Positions 31,739 to 42,580 of a DNA stretch of 43,016 nt are shown piece after piece. The stretch's first letter is position 1, and every line of letters begins with the position of its first letter. The position numbers and the translations under genes are program-made. A model generated the notes under the pieces. That model searched no databases. It saw only the letters and a list, made by a program, of their open reading frames with translations, and had not been told where the DNA came from. The DNA comes from Armatimonadota bacterium (lineage in GTDB: Bacteria; Armatimonadota; Fervidibacteria; Fervidibacterales; Fervidibacteraceae): NCBI GenBank assembly GCA_025060305.1, contig JANXCD010000002.1:1-43016 (forward strand). The letters are read 5' to 3'.

Positions 31739-32509
31739 ATGAAAATTGCCGTTGTTACAGGCGCCGCTCGTGGCATTGGTAGATCAATAGCATTAAGGCT
31801 TGCAAAAGAAGGTTATGCTATTGCCGCAAGTGATGTATTGACAGAACAAGTAAATGAAACCGCCGAATTGGTTCGGCAAAGCGGTAACAAGGCTTTAGCG
31901 TTGACTGTTGATGTCAGTAAGGAAGAACAGGTCAAGAAAATGTTTGAACAAGTTGTCGCTGAGTTGGGAGGAGTTGATCTTCTTGTCAATAATGCAGGCG
32001 TCATCGCTCGCTCTCACATTGTTGATACAACTGCTGAAGATTTTGATTGGGTGATAGGTATCAATCTTAAGGGTGCATTCCTTTGCATCAAACACTCAGC
32101 ACCAATAATGCGTCAGAGAGGTGGCGGTGTGATTGTCAATATTTCTTCTCTTCACGCTTTCGCTACTTTGCCTAACCTTTCAATTTATGCTGCATCAAAA
32201 GCAGGTTTGGTCGGTTTGACAAGGGCAGCGGCTCTTGATCTGGGTGTGTGGAACATTCGTGTGGTGGCAGTTTGTCCCTCTGGTGTTGATACTCCGATGC
32301 TCAGAGACAAACCAACAGAGGAAGAAAACATTGCAACTCTTAATCGCTGGAAAAGGGCTTCTCCCATCGGATTGATTCTCCAACCTGAAGATGTAGCAAA
32401 CTTAGTCGCTTGGCTCGTTAGTGATCAGGCTCGTGGTTTGACAGGCGTGGCTATCGTCATTGATGCTGGTGTTTCGGCAGATTTACAAATTCGCAAAATC
32501 CCAACTTAG
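31739..32509 (+). CDS. SDR-family oxidoreductase
   Basis: VTGAARGIGRSIALRLAKEG, LVNNAGVIAR, SSLHAF...YAASKAGL (catalytic YxxxK), VCPSGVDTPM. Confidence 0.95.
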   Translation: MKIAVVTGAARGIGRSIALRLAKEGYAIAASDVLTEQVNETAELVRQSGNKALALTVDVSKEEQVKKMFEQVVAELGGVDLLVNNAGVIARSHIVDTTAEDFDWVIGINLKGAFLCIKHSAPIMRQRGGGVIVNISSLHAFATLPNLSIYAASKAGLVGLTRAAALDLGVWNIRVVAVCPSGVDTPMLRDKPTEEENIATLNRWKRASPIGLILQPEDVANLVAWLVSDQARGLTGVAIVIDAGVSADLQIRKIPT

Positions 32510-32549
32510 GCTCGCTCTTTATTTGTTGTTGGCAAACGCTTTTTGTCAC

Positions 32550-32680
32550 CATGCCATTGGCTTTATCCCATAGTGGCTGACGAATTTCTGAGCGCCGTCT
32601 TTAGATGGCGTGGAAAATTTTCGCCAAACGAATTCAACGCTGACTTTGTTTGTCACCAATCACTAATCACTGGCTAAAAT
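32550..32680. repeat. Family B palindromic element, second near-complete but diverged copy
   Basis: CATGCCATTGGCTTTATCCCATAGTGGCTGACGAATTTCTGAGCGCCGTCTTTAGATGGCGTGGAAAATTTTCGCC... aligns to the reverse complement of 27978-28111, ending near ATCACTGGCTAAAATG. Confidence 0.7.
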
Positions 32681-32849
32681 GAATTTGCAATAGAGAGCAA
32701 ACGAGAATTTCGCTATCATGAGAGTGTAAGGCTTCTCCCAAACCAAAGGAGCGGCTCGTTGACAAGTTTTCCTTTGAAGATAGACTCTTAGGCATTGTTG
32801 GTGTAAAATTTTATCTTGCAGGACATAGTGCCATTAGCAAAATTTATTG

Positions 32850-35810
32850 ATGTCGGCTATTAAACGGAGGTTATCCCAAATGCTTAGAACGAACCGCTTA
32901 CTTTGGCAACTTGTTATTGCCGTCACGCTTTTTTTCTTGATCGTCAAGATTTTAGGTATATGGGCTGAAGGTCTATGGTTTTCATCTGAAGGCTACACCT
33001 CTGTTTTCTTGAAAAGGCTTTTTTTGCAAGTAACGATGTTCATAATTGGCTTTAGCGCTTTCTTTTTGCTGGTTTACATCCCTTATCGGCTCGCTAAGAA
33101 AGCAGCAGAAAAAGTCCCTACGCCTTTGCGTGAGAGACTTTTCGGCGATTTGGACAAGTTGACTGTTGATGTGGCTTTAGACAAATGGGCTTTGGGAGTT
33201 TGCCTTTTTCTGGCAGCAGTCGCTGGTTTGATAGCGAGCAGTCGTTGGGTTTATTTGCTACACCTCCTTTATTCAACACCTTTTGGTCAAACAGACCCAA
33301 TTTTCGGACACGACATTGGATTTTATGTCTTCAAGTTACCTTTCATTCGTTTTTGGGTCACTTTCACTTTGTTCGGTTTGATATTTGGATTGATCGCAAT
33401 GGTTTTGAGACTTCGCTATGAGGAGTTGGTCAGGTTTGAAGAGAGCGGAATAGAAGCACCTGTTTTTGCAGCCCGTCCCCTTTTGGCAGTAACAGCAGCC
33501 TTCCTTTTTACTCTTGCCCTTGCTCAGTTTATCGGTCGTTACAGCATCTTATTTTCTGGTCGTGGCATTTTGTTTGGTGCAGGATTTGCTGATGTTTATG
33601 GGACACTACCTTCTTTTTGGGCTTTGATGATTGCTTGCCTTTTAGGCTCAATTTGGTGCTTGCTTGAAACCATAAAAGGCGACTTGAGACGATTGAGGAC
33701 GATTTTCGCCTCCCTTTTCGTCTTATGGTTAGTTGCTCGGCTTCTTTTCCCAACAGCAATTCAAGCCTTTGTCGTCAAACCTAATGAGCGTGAAAGGGAA
33801 CGACCTTTCTTGGCTCATAACATCAAATTCACACGATATGCTTACAACCTCAACGAGGTTCATATCCGTTCTCACCCTGGCGAACCGATACCGTCCATTA
33901 GTGACATAAAACTCCATGAAACGGCTTTAGCGAATATTCGCCTTTGGGATATTGACCAACTTTTGGATGCCTTTTCCCAACTACAATCCCTTCACATGCA
34001 ATATGGTTTTTCAACTGTTGACTATGACCGCTATTACATAGGCGGCAGACTTAGGCAAGTCGCAATAGCGCCAAGAGAGTTGTTTTTGCCCAAAGTGATT
34101 GATACATGGCTTAACCGTCATTTGCATTACACGCACGGCTATGGAATAGTCATGTCTTTGGTGACTGAGTTTACAGGTGAAGGTTCACCTCACCTTATCA
34201 TCAAAGACATACCTCCTCAAGTTGATAAAGATTTTCCTTACCAGATAAGGCGTCCAGAAATTTACTTTGGCGAATTTGTGCTTCCAGAAGAACGGCGTCG
34301 TCGTCAGCCTCTCGTTAGAGGCAGTCAAAAGCAAACAACAGAAACGACTACTCCCTCAAATTCAGGTCGTGGAAATCAAAATTCGGGAAATCAACCGCCT
34401 CTACCTACAACGGAAGGTCAGCAGCAACAGCAGCAAACACAAACTTTGCCTCAATACACGATAGCGGAATTTGTCCTCGTCCGCACTCGTGCACCTGAAT
34501 TTGACTATCCCTTAAGTGGCGAGAGAGGTGAATGGAAAGAAACTCGTTATGAGGCTAATTCTGGAGTCCCAATTGGCTCTTGGTGGCGACGCATCCTTTT
34601 CGCCGCTAGGTTTATGGATTTGAATTTGCTTCTTAATACGGACATCACCTCGGAAAGCAAGTTACTCATGTATCGCCGAATTTTGGAGCGAGTAAGTGCA
34701 GTCGCACCCTTCTTGCTCATTGACAGAGACCCCTACCCAGTTATAACAAGCGATGGGCGCATCGTTTGGATTGTTGACACCTTCACTGCTACTGTTAACT
34801 TTCCATACTCCCAACCGATTTCACCGCAAATTCGCATCAACTATTTGCGTAACTCCGTAAAGGTTACGATTGATGCATACACAGGCGAAACAAGGCTTTA
34901 TGCCTTTGACGAAAGTGATCCCTTGCTCAAAACTTACAAAAAGGCTTTCCCTAAACTTTTCAAGAACCGAGACGAGATGCCACCTGATATAAAGGCTCAT
35001 ATTCGCTACCCTCAATCTCTTTTTGCAATTCAATCTTCTATGCTTTGTCTTTACCACATGACTGACCCTGACCAGTTTTACTTGAAAGAGGATTCATGGG
35101 AGATTGCCGAAGAACAAAGCGGAGTTGAAGGCAAACCCGTTCCTATCCGCCCCTATTACACCATCATCCGTTCACCTGATGATAACAAAGATAGGTTTGT
35201 ATTGCTTATTCCTTTCACACCTGTTGGCAAGAAAAACATGATTGCTTGGATGGCTGCTCATTGTGACTACGACCGATATGGAGATTTGTTCATTTACCAA
35301 TTTCCCTCTGGTAAGCAAGTTGAAGGTCCGCAGCAGATTGAAGCGAGAATTAATGCTGATGCCCAAATTTCCCAATATTTCAGCCTTTGGAATCAACAAG
35401 GGTCAAGAGTTATTCGTGGCAGTTTGCTTATCTTGCCCATTAGCAATAGTCTCCTTTTTGTTGAGCCAATTTACCTTCAAGCAGAACAAACTCCTCTGCC
35501 AGAAATTAAGAGAGTTATTGTCTCGGCTGGAAAAAAAGTCGTAATGAGTGATAACCTTTGGAGCGCTCTATCAGAACTTTTCGGAGCGAAATGGAGTAAC
35601 GAAACGGCGAAACCCAATGAAAAGCCTTTGAACCGACAAAATTTGCAAACTCCAGATGGTAAATTTGACTTGACCCTTGAGTTGTTGACATACTTGAGAG
35701 AGGCAAAGAAAGCACGAGAGAAAGGAGATTGGTTGAAGTTTGGCGAGTCACTAAATAAAGCCTTTGAACGAGCAGAGAAATTGGAAAGTGCTTTAAACAG
35801 AAAACGCTAA
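32850..35810 (+). CDS. UPF0182-family membrane protein
   Basis: ~986 aa with about 7 N-terminal TMs; WAEGLWFSSEGYTSVFLKR, DPIFGHDIGFYVFKLPF, VVKPNERERERPFLAHNIKFTRYAYNL, RIFYPQSLFAIQ-like DIKAHIRYPQSLFAIQSSMLCLYHMTDPDQFY. Confidence 0.93.
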   Translation: MSAIKRRLSQMLRTNRLLWQLVIAVTLFFLIVKILGIWAEGLWFSSEGYTSVFLKRLFLQVTMFIIGFSAFFLLVYIPYRLAKKAAEKVPTPLRERLFGDLDKLTVDVALDKWALGVCLFLAAVAGLIASSRWVYLLHLLYSTPFGQTDPIFGHDIGFYVFKLPFIRFWVTFTLFGLIFGLIAMVLRLRYEELVRFEESGIEAPVFAARPLLAVTAAFLFTLALAQFIGRYSILFSGRGILFGAGFADVYGTLPSFWALMIACLLGSIWCLLETIKGDLRRLRTIFASLFVLWLVARLLFPTAIQAFVVKPNERERERPFLAHNIKFTRYAYNLNEVHIRSHPGEPIPSISDIKLHETALANIRLWDIDQLLDAFSQLQSLHMQYGFSTVDYDRYYIGGRLRQVAIAPRELFLPKVIDTWLNRHLHYTHGYGIVMSLVTEFTGEGSPHLIIKDIPPQVDKDFPYQIRRPEIYFGEFVLPEERRRRQPLVRGSQKQTTETTTPSNSGRGNQNSGNQPPLPTTEGQQQQQQTQTLPQYTIAEFVLVRTRAPEFDYPLSGERGEWKETRYEANSGVPIGSWWRRILFAARFMDLNLLLNTDITSESKLLMYRRILERVSAVAPFLLIDRDPYPVITSDGRIVWIVDTFTATVNFPYSQPISPQIRINYLRNSVKVTIDAYTGETRLYAFDESDPLLKTYKKAFPKLFKNRDEMPPDIKAHIRYPQSLFAIQSSMLCLYHMTDPDQFYLKEDSWEIAEEQSGVEGKPVPIRPYYTIIRSPDDNKDRFVLLIPFTPVGKKNMIAWMAAHCDYDRYGDLFIYQFPSGKQVEGPQQIEARINADAQISQYFSLWNQQGSRVIRGSLLILPISNSLLFVEPIYLQAEQTPLPEIKRVIVSAGKKVVMSDNLWSALSELFGAKWSNETAKPNEKPLNRQNLQTPDGKFDLTLELLTYLREAKKAREKGDWLKFGESLNKAFERAEKLESALNRKR

Positions 35811-35932
35811 GATTTCTCCAAACCGCTTTTTAATGCAAATTAGTAGTTAAACAGTTGGATGCAGGATAGGAAAGCAATTTTTGCCCACTACTTCTCGCCA
35901 ACAAATCCTTGAAACTTTTCAATTAATCGTAA

Positions 35933-37243
<1,311 letters not shown>

Positions 37244-37244
37244 C

Positions 37245-38147
37245 TTACTCACGAATTTGTAAGCGGCGCTGTTTGAGTAAATTCTCCAACTCATTCGCTT
37301 TGAATTCCGCACGAGGCTCTAACTTATGCCACTCAGTCATTTGTTTCATTATCGCATAGGCAGATTCATAGTCACCCATGTCTTGATAGATTTTTGCCAG
37401 CATATGCCTCGGAATAGTAGCGAATTTCTTATCTGGATGCCTGATAATGTTTTGAAGAATTTGTATGCCTTCATCATAGTAGCCATTTTGAGACATTGAT
37501 TCAACAACTGTGTATCGCTCCGATAAGGTTATAGTTGCCCCTCTTGCTACCGGGTTGTATGGAGCATCCAAACTTGACTCTTCCCAATGCTTCATTGCCA
37601 GTCGCATGTTTGGCATCCTTTCGTAATTGTGAGCCAACATGTTGCGAACCCAATCAATGTCTTTCGTGAACTTTCCTGGTGCATTCAGAGCATCTTCCAA
37701 GTAATAGGCTGCTAAAACTGTATCGCCAAGTTTGTCGTAAGCAGTCCACCCTAAACCAAAGAGCAGACTAAAACTGTTCGGCGAACGCTCTAATCCGTGT
37801 TCGTAAACTTGTATTCCCAGTTTGACCCATTGGACTCTTTTGCTCTCGTCCTTCTCTTCAGCCCTTAAATTGTAAGCAATATGCCAACCAGCAAAATCAA
37901 AAGCATCAGCGAAAGTTGGGTCTAAAAATGTGGTAATGCGAAGCAAAGGAAGCACCATCCACCAGCGACCAGTGTCTCGGAAGATTTCAGATTGTTGCCA
38001 TACAACTCTCGCTAATAACCTGCCCAATAAACGATAACTATTAACTTGCTCCGATGAAACGAGTGGAGTAAAACTAAACCTAATAATTGCTGAACTAATC
38101 AAAAAAAACAGAATTAGCGCAATTATTGGATAGTATCTTTTTATCAT
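37245..38147 (-). CDS. Membrane-anchored tetratricopeptide-repeat-like protein
   Basis: N-terminal TM (YYPIIALILFFLISSAIIRF) followed by helical TPR-like repeats (LLFGLGWTAYDKLGDTVLAAYYLEDALNAP; MLAKIYQDMGDYESAYAIMKQM). Confidence 0.75.
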   Translation of the reverse strand: MIKRYYPIIALILFFLISSAIIRFSFTPLVSSEQVNSYRLLGRLLARVVWQQSEIFRDTGRWWMVLPLLRITTFLDPTFADAFDFAGWHIAYNLRAEEKDESKRVQWVKLGIQVYEHGLERSPNSFSLLFGLGWTAYDKLGDTVLAAYYLEDALNAPGKFTKDIDWVRNMLAHNYERMPNMRLAMKHWEESSLDAPYNPVARGATITLSERYTVVESMSQNGYYDEGIQILQNIIRHPDKKFATIPRHMLAKIYQDMGDYESAYAIMKQMTEWHKLEPRAEFKANELENLLKQRRLQIRE

Positions 38148-38153
38148 TTTATA

Positions 38154-38834
38154 TCACCTCACTTCCGGCAATTCCCATTTTGACTGAAATTGGCGAATAT
38201 AGAGACATATAGAAGCCACAACAAACCAATAAATTAATAAATGAATCGCTGACGCTAATGCGATTTCCAAACCTTGCCAACCTTCAAACAAAATAAATTG
38301 TCTTAATTGTTCAATTGACCTGTATGGCACTATTAAATTCCAAAAATCCAATAATGATTTAATTACCAAACTATCTACAAACATCTCTGCTTCTACAAGC
38401 AACTGAGAAAAAATAATCGTTCCAATGAAACCTATTATCCATAAAACACGATATTTACGAAAACTTATTTCCAAAAAATATATTAGACTCGTAAGAATAG
38501 ATACAATTAGAAAAGAAAATAAAAACTTAATATATATAGATAGATCCAATTCTTTAGATATAAACATACCCGTGACTATTAGGAATACGAAACTAAGAAA
38601 TGAGATAAAAAGAACAGATCTAAGAATGTTGAAGTAACCTAGGATGTGATGATTCGTGTACTTTTCTGTTTTGATCAGCATAAATATAGGGAAAATAATA
38701 TAAATGATAAGAAATAACCAAAACACAGAGTAGAATGTTGACGTTATATCGACTACAGTAACGTTGTATATAAATATTTGAAAAAGTGTAGTGATTAGAA
38801 TAAAATAGAGCAAGGCGAAAATTACATATTTCAT
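38154..38834 (-). CDS. Multi-spanning membrane protein, possibly ABC-2-type permease-like
   Basis: 226 aa with about 6 predicted hydrophobic segments; AT-rich; start overlaps stop of upstream ABC-like ORF. Confidence 0.6.
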   Translation of the reverse strand: MKYVIFALLYFILITTLFQIFIYNVTVVDITSTFYSVFWLFLIIYIIFPIFMLIKTEKYTNHHILGYFNILRSVLFISFLSFVFLIVTGMFISKELDLSIYIKFLFSFLIVSILTSLIYFLEISFRKYRVLWIIGFIGTIIFSQLLVEAEMFVDSLVIKSLLDFWNLIVPYRSIEQLRQFILFEGWQGLEIALASAIHLLIYWFVVASICLYIRQFQSKWELPEVR

Positions 38835-39241
38835 TGCTTCATTCCTCCTTCGGTAAATTCTGTTAATTTATAGTTTTTTTGAATAATTTTATTGAAAATT
38901 TCTATAATTTGGATGACAACACCTTTGGCAAGTTTGGTGTAGTTTGTTCTGGGGTTCACTATGATTAGAAAAGGTTGAAAGTCAGACGAACTTTGAACTT
39001 TCGGATGAATTATTGATCTCAAAAAGGCTTGACGGGGCGGTAGATTATATGCCCATATTTCACCACTACCTGGAAGTTCAAATCCACACAAAGTTCTTAG
39101 AATAGCTCCTTTTCCTTTACTATCGCTTAGAATGCTGATGTTTTCTCCTTCATTTATCATAAGATTTAAGTCACTAATTATCGGAAAGCCGTCAATCTTT
39201 ACACTTAAATGGTGAATCTCCATGGCAATCACAACTGTCAC
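38831..39241 (-). CDS. Short degenerate ABC-ATPase-like protein (136 aa)
   Basis: MEIHHLSVKIDGFPIISDLNLMINEGENISILSDSKGKGAILRTLCGFELPGSGEIWAYN resembles an ABC ATPase N-terminal half with a broken Walker A; FLIIVNPRTNYTKLAKGVVIQIIEI resembles a degenerate Walker B/D-loop region; no LSGGQ. Confidence 0.65.
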   Translation of the reverse strand: MTVVIAMEIHHLSVKIDGFPIISDLNLMINEGENISILSDSKGKGAILRTLCGFELPGSGEIWAYNLPPRQAFLRSIIHPKVQSSSDFQPFLIIVNPRTNYTKLAKGVVIQIIEIFNKIIQKNYKLTEFTEGGMKQ

Positions 39242-41457
39242 ACTCCTGCTTTAGCGACGTTTAACTCCTGATAAAGAATTATGCGCTCAGGTGTAATTGG
39301 TGCTTCCAAAATCCAAAAACCAGTGGCATCAGCAACAGCGCTTGCCACAGCAGTTAGACCCAATGTAATTGGTGGTTCTCCAATTCCCTTAACTCCATAA
39401 GGTCCATGTTCCGAAGGAAATTCTAACAAGGTAGTCTTCACTTGTAAAGGGGCATCAGCCATTGTTAGGATTTGGTAGTCGGCAAGGTCTGGGTTTATGA
39501 TTCGCCCTTGTTCGTCATACTTCATTTCTTCCATGCTTGCCCAAGATATGGATTGAGCGATTCCTCCTTCAACTTGACCTTCACACATTGTTGAATTGAC
39601 AACCCTACCGACATCTAAAGCCTGATAGGATGCCAAGATTTTCATTTCTCCAGTTTCTGAATCTACTTTGACTTTAACCGTTTGTGCAAAGGTAGCGAGA
39701 TTTGATGGCTCTGCTCCAAATGTCCCTTTCCCGATGATTGCTCCTTTTAGCGATCGCATTGCGCTTCTAACAATTTCTGCGAAACTCAAAGAGCGTTCAG
39801 GATCAGACTTCACCCATATCCTCTTTTCGCCTACTTCCAAATCTTCAAGTTTAACCCCTAATTGTTCTGCTGCGATTTCAAGCATTTGGTTTAAAGCATC
39901 TTCTGCTGCACGCTTTGCTGCATTACCTACGCTGAAGGTTATAGTGCTTCCACCACTTGGTGGCGAGAAAGGTGCTGAGTCAGTATCGCCCCTCACAAAA
40001 GTTACATCTTCATAGTTGACTTTTAGAGTTTCAGCAACGATCTGCGACACAGCTGTTTCAGTTCCGTTAATGTCCATCATGCCACAGAAGATTTTTGCTG
40101 AGCCATCTTCGTCAATGAAGACAAAGGCTGATGCTGGTGAGGATGCATTTTGCCAATGTCCTAATGCTATTCCCCAACCTTCGTTCTTCTCTTTTTCCCT
40201 GTTAAACCACTGACATTTATCTACGACTGCCATGAGCGTCTCTTTGACGCCTGGTATGTCTTCTCTCAGGTTTTTCAATCTCATTTCAACGGGGTCAATT
40301 CCCAGTTCTTGGGCTATTTTGTTAATTTGTGTTTCACCAGCAAACAGAACTTGAGGGAAACCTGGTGCTCTATAAGCGCCTGTTGGAGGAGTGTTTGTTG
40401 CAATTTCGTAGGCATCCCATTTCACATTGGAAGTTTTGTAAAGCCGAGCGAATGCTCCTGTTGCCCAAGAGGCGCCGCCGCTAACACCGACATTCCATAG
40501 CGCATAAACATATCTGGCAAGTATTGTCCCATCGCTTTTGACGCCTGTTTTGATTTTTACATAAAGACCAGGTGCAGGCGTTGCGTCAAGAAATTCGTCT
40601 GTGCGAGTGTAAACGATTTTGGCTGGGCGCTTTGTGAAGAGAGTAAGGAGAACCGCATAAACATCCACTATGCCTCCAAATTTAGCACCGAACCCACCAC
40701 CTATTGTCATGCCAATGACATTGATGCGAGAAAGGGGTATGCCTAAAGACCTTGCTATGTTGCTTCTGACGGCAAAAATCCCTTGAGTTGATGTCCATAC
40801 GGTAATCTTTCCTTTTTCATCAATGGAAGCGATTGTGGCTTGAGGTTCAAGATAAGTTTGATGGACACGATGGACATAGAATTCGTCTTCAAAAACATAA
40901 TCGCTTTCAGCAAAACCTTTTTCCACATCGCCTTGCTCATAGTGATTTTCAGAAATGACATTGTAAAGCAATTCCCCATTTGGACCTTGAACTGGTTCTC
41001 TATCTTCCCAAACCAAAGGTGCGCCTTCCTTGACCGCTTCCCTCGGATCAACTACTGCTGGAAGTGGTTCATAATCCACTTCAACCAATGAAGCCGCTTC
41101 TTTTGCTGCTTCCAAAGTTTCTGCTCCTATCAGAGCAATTTTTTCGCCGTAATATCTGACTTTATCGCTGGCGAACAATCGTCTTATCCTTTGAGCAGCA
41201 TGAACCTCTTCTTCAACGACTAATGCAAAGTCTTTGCTTAATTGCTCTTGAGTAATAATTGCCAGAACACCAGGAACTTTCCATGCTTTTGTGGTGTCAA
41301 TTCGTTTAATTCGTGCATGAGCGTAAGTGCTGCGAACGAAAACGCCATATATCATGTTAGGCAGCACTAAATCTGCCGTGTAAAGTGCTCGCCCAGTAAC
41401 TTTGTCTATGGCATCAGTTTTTATAACGCCCTTTCCAAGCACCTTGAATTCTCCCAT
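39238..41457 (-). CDS. Xanthine/aldehyde dehydrogenase-type molybdopterin-binding subunit
   Basis: GKGVIKTDAIDKVTGRALYTADLVLPNMIYG, GMTIGGGFGAKFGG, TPPTGAYRAPGFPQ, VKGIGEPPITLGLTAVASAVADATG. Confidence 0.93.
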   Translation of the reverse strand: MGEFKVLGKGVIKTDAIDKVTGRALYTADLVLPNMIYGVFVRSTYAHARIKRIDTTKAWKVPGVLAIITQEQLSKDFALVVEEEVHAAQRIRRLFASDKVRYYGEKIALIGAETLEAAKEAASLVEVDYEPLPAVVDPREAVKEGAPLVWEDREPVQGPNGELLYNVISENHYEQGDVEKGFAESDYVFEDEFYVHRVHQTYLEPQATIASIDEKGKITVWTSTQGIFAVRSNIARSLGIPLSRINVIGMTIGGGFGAKFGGIVDVYAVLLTLFTKRPAKIVYTRTDEFLDATPAPGLYVKIKTGVKSDGTILARYVYALWNVGVSGGASWATGAFARLYKTSNVKWDAYEIATNTPPTGAYRAPGFPQVLFAGETQINKIAQELGIDPVEMRLKNLREDIPGVKETLMAVVDKCQWFNREKEKNEGWGIALGHWQNASSPASAFVFIDEDGSAKIFCGMMDINGTETAVSQIVAETLKVNYEDVTFVRGDTDSAPFSPPSGGSTITFSVGNAAKRAAEDALNQMLEIAAEQLGVKLEDLEVGEKRIWVKSDPERSLSFAEIVRSAMRSLKGAIIGKGTFGAEPSNLATFAQTVKVKVDSETGEMKILASYQALDVGRVVNSTMCEGQVEGGIAQSISWASMEEMKYDEQGRIINPDLADYQILTMADAPLQVKTTLLEFPSEHGPYGVKGIGEPPITLGLTAVASAVADATGFWILEAPITPERIILYQELNVAKAGV

Positions 41458-41471
41458 TTTGCGACCTCCCT

Positions 41472-42344
41472 TTAATTCTGAGCGACTGCTTTCTTATATG
41501 CATCCATGACGACACGCTTTGTTAGTCTATAAACCATGATGCGCCTATATTCGGCTGTGCCTCTTTGGTCAGTGATGGGACTGCTTGCGTTTTGCGCCAA
41601 ACTTGCTGCCTCATCTAAGACAGATTCATTCAGTGTTTTCCCAATCAAATTCTTTTCTGCCTCGTAGGCTCTAATCGGAGTTGGCGCTACAGAACCGAGA
41701 GAAATTTTAGCGTCAATTATGATGCCGTATTCATCAACTGCTATCGTGGCAGCAGCGTTTACAATGGCTATGTCCATGTATCGGCGGACTGAAAGTTTGT
41801 AAAAACTGCTCCCAATTCTCTCTTTTGGAATAGGGATAATGACTTCTGTAAGCAACTCGTCTGGCTGGCGAACAGTTTTGCCAGGACCGATAAAAAACTC
41901 TTGAAGTGGAATTATTCGCTCATTCCTTTTGCTAACGAGTTTGACTGAAGCATCTAAAACTAAAAGCGCTGGAAGGGTATCTCCAGCAGGAGAAGCGGTG
42001 CATATATTTCCACCGATTGTAGCCATGTTTCGGATTTGCAAAGAGCCAACAACTCTTGCTGAATCAGCAAGCACGGGCGCATGTTGGCAAATTAAAGGCG
42101 AAGTTTCCAATTCTCTCATTGTTGTTCGGCTGCCGATACGAATTTGACCGTCAATTATTTCTAAGCCGACAAAAGGGTAGCACAATGGGATTTCAACAAC
42201 GAGTTCCGGCTTTAGCCGACCTCTTTCCATGAACAAGATAAGGTCAGTTCCTCCTGCCAATGCACTCGCCCGTTCACCATATTCTGAAAATATGTTCAAG
42301 GCTTCATCCAAATTTTTCGGAGCGCAATAATCAAACCAATGCAC
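41472..42344 (-). CDS. Xanthine dehydrogenase-type FAD-binding subunit
   Basis: MHWFDYCAPKNLDEALNIFSEYGERASALAGGTDLILFMERG, IRNMATIGGNICTASPAGDTLPALLVLDA. Confidence 0.94.
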   Translation of the reverse strand: MHWFDYCAPKNLDEALNIFSEYGERASALAGGTDLILFMERGRLKPELVVEIPLCYPFVGLEIIDGQIRIGSRTTMRELETSPLICQHAPVLADSARVVGSLQIRNMATIGGNICTASPAGDTLPALLVLDASVKLVSKRNERIIPLQEFFIGPGKTVRQPDELLTEVIIPIPKERIGSSFYKLSVRRYMDIAIVNAAATIAVDEYGIIIDAKISLGSVAPTPIRAYEAEKNLIGKTLNESVLDEAASLAQNASSPITDQRGTAEYRRIMVYRLTKRVVMDAYKKAVAQN

Positions 42345-42580
42345 AAATTTGCCCCTCCTTCAAAGTGACTTAATGCCGACGGAAAATGTTAGCCTCAAGG
42401 ACTTTGCATGTCAAGCCTTTTCATGTTGAAAGAAAAATTTGAACAACAAAACCCTTGTCAAAATTCAGTCGCAAACGACGGTTCTTCGGAGAATGTTTTA
42501 TGATTTGAAGGGAAGTGCCGCATCGTTTGCAAAAGGACAGAATTTCAAAAAGCATCAATCCTTAAGGAGGGGAATATACA

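Noticed and set aside
42345-42580. Possible riboswitch or attenuator leader upstream of ilvD, or Moco leader upstream of the XDH operon
   Set aside because: No recognisable conserved riboswitch core or leader peptide; left unannotated.
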